Assembly (NCBI GenBank): GCA_009760855.2
Contig: WPIO01000143.1
Coordinates: 473,001 to 533,000 of the forward strand
Direction of reading: 5' to 3'
Length of the DNA: 60,000 bases
Source of the DNA: Cristatella mucedo
Taxonomy: Eukaryota > Bryozoa > Phylactolaemata > Cristatellidae
The notes under the pieces were generated by a model. That model was not told the DNA's origin and did no database searches. It saw only the letters and a program-made list of their open reading frames with translations. How positions within the stretch are numbered: the first letter of the stretch is position 1; each line of letters begins with the position of its first letter. Below are positions 55,680 through 60,000 of this stretch, piece by piece. Position numbers and translations under genes: made by a program.

Positions 55680-56370
55680 TCAATTAGCAGCAGTAGGTGC
55701 AGCTACTTGGGCCCTTTTGCCTGATGTGGTGTGGCTGAGAAGCAAGCCGTCGCTCCGCGGCCCTGCTGGCCGTCGGCAGATGGTTATTGAAACCTTAGCA
55801 CCGCCTTGCGCAGGCTGTGCCAGTTCCTGATATTCTGAGTCCGCGGGACACGCAGCAGTCCGATCGCCCCTCGCCCAAATCATTCAGCGAAGCCATCTTT
55901 CCGCCGGTTGGCTGCTACGGGGCAGTGCTGCTACCCGAACCGGCTTCCCCCCCCCCCCCGCTCCTACTTGCTTGGCGCTAGCCCGGAGACTTGACCTTTG
56001 ACGAGCCGCTCATGGTCGACTTGTCTAACTGGAGGGGGCTGAGCGGCGGCTTTTCGGCTGAGCAGAGATTCTCTAGCGTGAGATGAGCACGCTGAAACTG
56101 CACTGCTCCAGTCGGCTACCTCGTTAGCTAGCGCAGCTTAAGCTCCCGTTGAGCGAGCCTGTACAAAAGTTTTTGGATTGCCGTGGCCAAATTACTTTTC
56201 TCACAGCTCCATTGTAGACGGCACGTGCTTGGCCAGCGGCAGCATCCGCCGTAGAACGCCCGAGAGCTCCGTCTCAGAGGGCGCTGCTGCCGCCGCCGCC
56301 GCTGCTGCTGCGTCCCCTTCACTGCTTCCTGCTTCCCTTTCACTCGTCGTCGTTACGCGGTCAGCTATAA
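55680..56370. other. Unassigned GC-rich sequence
   Basis: Includes a C10 run near 55949 and a (GCC/GCT)n run near 56283. No gene supported. Confidence 0.45.
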
Positions 56371-56379
56371 ATAAATAAA

Positions 56380-56565
56380 ATAAATCCTAGCCGATTAAAC
56401 AGCCTCTTTTTGTATAGCGCGACAGAAGAGCCTTTACAGCTATCACCGCCGCTTGCAGCGGCGATAAAGAATCGCCCACCACAGGAGTCGAACCCGCGAC
56501 CTCAGGACCGAGGTCGTGAAAGCAAACGCCTTACCTAGCGTGCCATCGCGGCTCGCACGCCATTG
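56380..56565 (-). mobile_element. SINE family B copy, full-length
   Basis: Minus orientation: AACAGCCTCTTTTTGTATAG (tail), GAGTCGAACCCGCGACCTC (B box) and CGCCTTACCTAGCGTGCCAT (A-box region). Confidence 0.85.
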
Positions 56566-56929
56566 CATACGACAAGGCGAAACGCGAAGAGCGAGCACAA
56601 GATGCACAGTTAAGCGCGCGACCTTCGGGACACCGATGCTAGGCCCGCGAGACCCCCGCCAGTTCGCGTACCGGCGCAGCGAGAGCGCGCGTACAATGCG
56701 CAAAGGCCTGACGCTCGCGAATACGCCGACGATAACTACGCAGCGCTAGACATTCTGTGTGCAGCGAAAACGACGACACGCCGTAGCAACAACAAGAGCA
56801 AACACTAGGCCAGATATTACGGCTGATACACACAGGGTGACTTCCAGTCGACTCGCCAACGGGCTCACTGCAGCTCGCGCTCAGCGCCAAGTCTCACCGA
56901 CTAGCAGACCATTGCTCCATGAGAGCGAC

Positions 56930-57165
56930 TGCGGTCAGGATCGTGCCTTATATATTGGCCAGGTCTTACGTCATGGCGTACTCTCGTTCGTACAAAGTGA
57001 TACTTCGCGCTACTCATAAGCGTCGGCTTATCGCAGCTATTTCCTAAGTGGCCCAGTTCGAAATCGGCGGCAAAGCTCACAGTTCGGCAAAGCTCATGGT
57101 TCGTAATTGCGGATCAGCTGTCAAGCTCGCAGTGCTAATCGAGGGAATTGAAGCTGTGCCCCCCA
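56930..57165 (+). repeat. Unclassified dispersed repeat, copy 2
   Basis: Direct-orientation partner of 51085-51330, ending near AAGCTGTGCCCCCC. Confidence 0.75.
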
Positions 57166-57169
57166 CCGA

Positions 57170-58365
57170 TGGCCCCGTTACAACGACCGCGGGGGTGGCG
57201 GTACGCATTTGTGAAATCTCCTATGAGGACTGATAGGTGTCGCGAGTCCGTTCCAGCCGTACGCAGACCGAGGCAAATGACGTCTTGACGATTCGAGATG
57301 CCATCTGGTAATGTTTCGACGGCCTTGAATGCAGCTTGCTTCAATCCGAAGAATGGCTACTGAATGAGGCTTCGTTCGCTAGTCGAGACAGACGACGCTG
57401 CCTCGCCCCGCTTTAGCCCGCGGACGGCACTTTTTGAACTTTGCACCACCCCGAGAGCCTCAGGCTTCGCCGAGCGCGGCGCGGTGCAAAGGCGTCGTGG
57501 TCTAGTCTGCTCGCCTTAGGCCTGTGGCTGCGTGCCGTTTTGTCGCTGACGTCAATCGGCCGCCGTGCGACGGGTCGACTTCCGAATGCGAAATCGGAAC
57601 CTCAGGGTCCACGATCGGCGACAGGCAGGCAGACCTTGGCGATCTGCGGGAAATCTGCCCTTCGCGATTTGGCTCTCCAGTTTCCTATGAGGGACAGGAA
57701 AAAATGAATTCGTCGTGAAAACATCGCCGGAGATTCTGGTGCTAATTCGAATGCCATCGATGTTTTCGCCTTTTCTGGGCTCGATTTGCCGGCTTGAGAA
57801 ATGAATGAGTGCATTCGAGAGCGAAAAGACTTGGCTGTTGGGAAGCTGCGACCGGCTGAATTCGCTCGGCGCCAAGGAGATGCTTTTATGAGTGCGAAAC
57901 CATGGATCGATTAAAGTGTGATGCGTCGAAGCGGCTTCTCGAAGATTTGGCTGCGAACAACGGAAATACTGATTGACAACATTTGGAAACCAGCTTCGTT
58001 GCACCTGTTGCACGCGTCACGTGTTGCCCCCACCCCCGATCCCGGCATACTGGAGCGCTTAGCGAGAGAGCGATCGAAACTCGCCGGAAAATACCGAAAC
58101 TCGACGTCAAATGATTCCTTCGCTTTGTCGAAAGTCGCAGCTGAGATAAGTTGCAACCTCTTATTTTCTAAATCTTCGCGGTGGCTGTCTAAGAAGGACG
58201 CGGCGTTAGGAAGTGGGTAGTACACCATTCGCCAACTGGCACCAAAAAGGACCAGAACTGAGGATTGCTGGGAGGGCTTATGCTCTTTCGAACGCGCGCT
58301 TTCGCGGCCGGTTAGCGAAAGGCAAACACAAGAATCCCCACATTTCGCTGAATTAGATGGGTCTT
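57170..58365. other. Unassigned sequence
   Basis: Frames up to ~170 codons on minus (57911-58426) have no recognisable domain. Confidence 0.4.
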
Positions 58366-58369
58366 CAGG

Positions 58370-58795
58370 TAATTTAATAATAAAACAATAATAATAGCGA
58401 ATTTGCATGGTGCCCTCAAAGAACATAATCTCTTTCTAGACACTTTACGTATGCTGCGTAGGGAAGCACGATCAACAGGTTAGTGGTAACATGCACGATG
58501 TCAACAAGCATAACATAGTTTAGAGGTGACGTGCGCATTGTTAACATGTCAAATGTGGTTATTTGTAGCGTTCGCGATGTCAGTACGCATACAATGTACA
58601 CTGTACGCACACAAAAGCGCATCGCAAGGACACACTAAATGCTGCGATACGTAGGTGCGTTTCAGCTTTTTATTTAATGTCAACAAGTCAGGTGATGTCG
58701 CGACGCCAGTCGGAAGTGAGTTCCGGGCTTTTGGAGCATATGAACTAAAGGCGCAGCCACCAAAGAATTTATGATTCGTACGAAGCATAGTTCTT
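58370..58795 (-). mobile_element. LINE family 1 fragment, diverged
   Basis: AATAATAAAACAATAATAAT, CATAATCTCTTTCTAGACAC, then the minus-strand FFGGCAFSSYAPKARNSLPT remnant of the reverse-transcriptase tail. Confidence 0.75.
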
Positions 58796-59275
58796 ACGCT
58801 GACCCATAAGGCCCGCCGCGGCTTGGCTCTTTCGTACCTAGCTGAACTGCTGCATCAGTTTCAGCCTCTTCGCCCCCTCAGGTCCTGTGTGGACAATAAA
58901 TTAGCTGTCACATTCCTTCGCTTAAAGACCGTTGGCGACAGAAGCTTTAGCTCTGCAGGTCCTAGACTGTGGAACTCGCCTCCACAATTCTTGCGCAACG
59001 ACAACTACTCTCCTACTGCCGACTATGGCACATCTTTTTCAGCGGTCCTCAACTGTTACTTCTATGCTACTCACTACCCCAACTGCTCTCCTGACTCTGC
59101 TATGCTTCCCACTTTCTCTTTGTTGCGTGAGACGAAGTATGTTGGGTACCGAATGCGTACCGAAAGCCGCGTAGGCTGTGAGTGCGCTATACAAAACTCT
59201 CCTGCGTAACACCAACATGGTCTTTGTGACTTTGTTGAGTTACAGACGGAGATAAATTACATTACATTAAACGAT
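58796..59275 (+). mobile_element. LINE family 2 copy, plus orientation
   Basis: The plus strand encodes an uninterrupted reverse-transcriptase C-terminus: LTHKARRGLALSYLAELLHQ, LRLKTVGDRSFSSAGPRLW, NYSPTADYG, then MLPTFSLLRETKYVGYRMRT and a stop near 59209. The 3' end is GAGATAAATTACATTACATT. Confidence 0.87.
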
Positions 59276-59299
59276 TTCAGTCAGACCAGGCCGTGGTGC

Positions 59300-59680
59300 G
59301 GTGGCTAGACTACTGCGTGCGACGCTCGCGACAAACAAGGCTAGCTGCAGAGTTGTGTGCCAACTGTAAGCGCCTGATTGCATGGACCGGTAGACCAGAA
59401 AGCAGTAAGTTACAGAAGTCAAGACGGGATGTCACACAAAAATATAATTATATAATTCATTTATATAGCGCACCAAGAGAACTTAATCTCTATTCAGGCG
59501 ATTCACATGTGCCTCGGGGCTCGAGCCCACGACCTCAGTCAGACCTTGGTCGGGCCGAGCACTTTAACCTCTAGACCGCATGCATGGACCAATATGTATA
59601 TGCGGCATCCCTGTCTAAGCAAGCTCGAACTTTATCACTGCTATGTAGCTGAAAGTGGGCAGCCTCGATCAAGCGTGGCG
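59300..59680 (-). mobile_element. LINE family 1 fragment split by SINE A
   Basis: GACAAACAAGGCTAGCTGCA...GGGATGTCACA before the SINE and GCATGCATGGACCAATATG...CTGAAAGTGGGCAG after it. Together they are collinear with 27390-27590. Confidence 0.82.
59440..59580 (-). mobile_element. SINE family A copy inserted in a LINE
   Basis: ATAATTCATTTATATAGCGC, TCTCTATTCAGGCG, GGGGCTCGAGCCCACGACC and CTTTAACCTCTAGACC, flanked on both sides by one LINE family 1 copy. Confidence 0.87.
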
Positions 59681-59699
59681 GCCGCCGCACAGCGCTTCA

Positions 59700-60000
59700 A
59701 GATAATAATAGTAATAATGCACTTGATAGAGCGCCCTCAGAGAACTTAATCTCTCTCTAGGCGCTTTACATTTGCTGCAAAGGGAAATGCAATTGAATGG
59801 TGAGTAAAATCATGCTTGATAAGCAAACAAAATGAATAACATGGTTAGGGGTGACATGCACAGGGTCAGCATGCAAATGTGGTTTGTGGCAGCATGCACA
59901 CGTGGCAAAAAGTGTCAGCGCGCATAAGCACAAGATGCAGCGGGCAAAAGCTGCGAGGATAGAGCGCACATTGCGCGCTGTACAACGCCATGCAACAGGC
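59700..60000 (-). mobile_element. LINE family 1 copy, running off the window
   Basis: AATAATAGTAATAATGCACT, GCGCCCTCAGAGAACTTAAT and GTGACATGCACAGGGTCAGC. It keeps the family consensus closely to ~59930. Confidence 0.85.

Overview
This is a window of animal (invertebrate-type) nuclear DNA: spliced gene fragments, a Gly-X-Y collagen-like gene, tRNA-derived SINEs, CR1/L2-type LINEs, long microsatellites, and GC-rich stretches where CpG is not depleted. I cannot name the species. No bacterial gene organisation is present.

Host genes. Two are supported, both on the minus strand and both by matching splice phases. (1) A secreted collagen-like gene: a signal-peptide exon at 8835-8892 and Gly-X-Y exons at 7099-7230 and 1293-1481, all joined in phase 1 through split Gly codons, running off the left edge. 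(2) A CCCH zinc-finger gene: exon 1 at 29765-29910 and a long last exon at 25425-26061, with a repeat-filled intron. The rest of the host sequence is repeats and unassigned DNA.

Repeats. LINE family 1 (at least 11 copies or fragments, 3' tail of (AAT)n) and LINE family 2 (six copies, 3' tail of TGTAATG/CATTACA repeats) are 5'-truncated CR1/L2-like elements. SINE family A has a tRNA-like head, and its last ~60 nt match the 3' end of LINE family 1. SINE family B is a second tRNA-derived family. Also present: an R2/NeSL-like LINE fragment (18.0-18.7 kb), a small LTR element of TRIM type split by a LINE (10.4-12.2 kb), a 384-bp hAT-type element with 8-bp target duplication (35.8-36.2 kb), a 19-bp minisatellite (28.7-29.5 kb), and many (CT)n, (TA)n and (CA)n tracts.

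Polinton. The outstanding object is a complete 12,249-bp Polinton/Maverick-type DNA element at 38508-50756. It has ~250-bp terminal inverted repeats starting 5'-AGTAGTATG and a GAGCG target duplication. Its AT-rich interior carries a protein-primed family B DNA polymerase (left), a retroviral-type integrase (right), small unknown genes, and four genes built from phage-tail-fibre-like modules. These are arranged as three on the minus strand and one on the plus strand around a hydrophobic protein. I see no major or minor capsid protein, packaging ATPase or protease, and almost no space for them. Most genes are broken by stops and homopolymer frameshifts, so this copy is a fossil.

Right flank. 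Between 52.6 and 55.4 kb is a second degraded coding island of unknown origin. Around it lie an unclassified ~220-bp dispersed repeat (51.1 and 56.9 kb), SINEs and nested LINEs to the window end.
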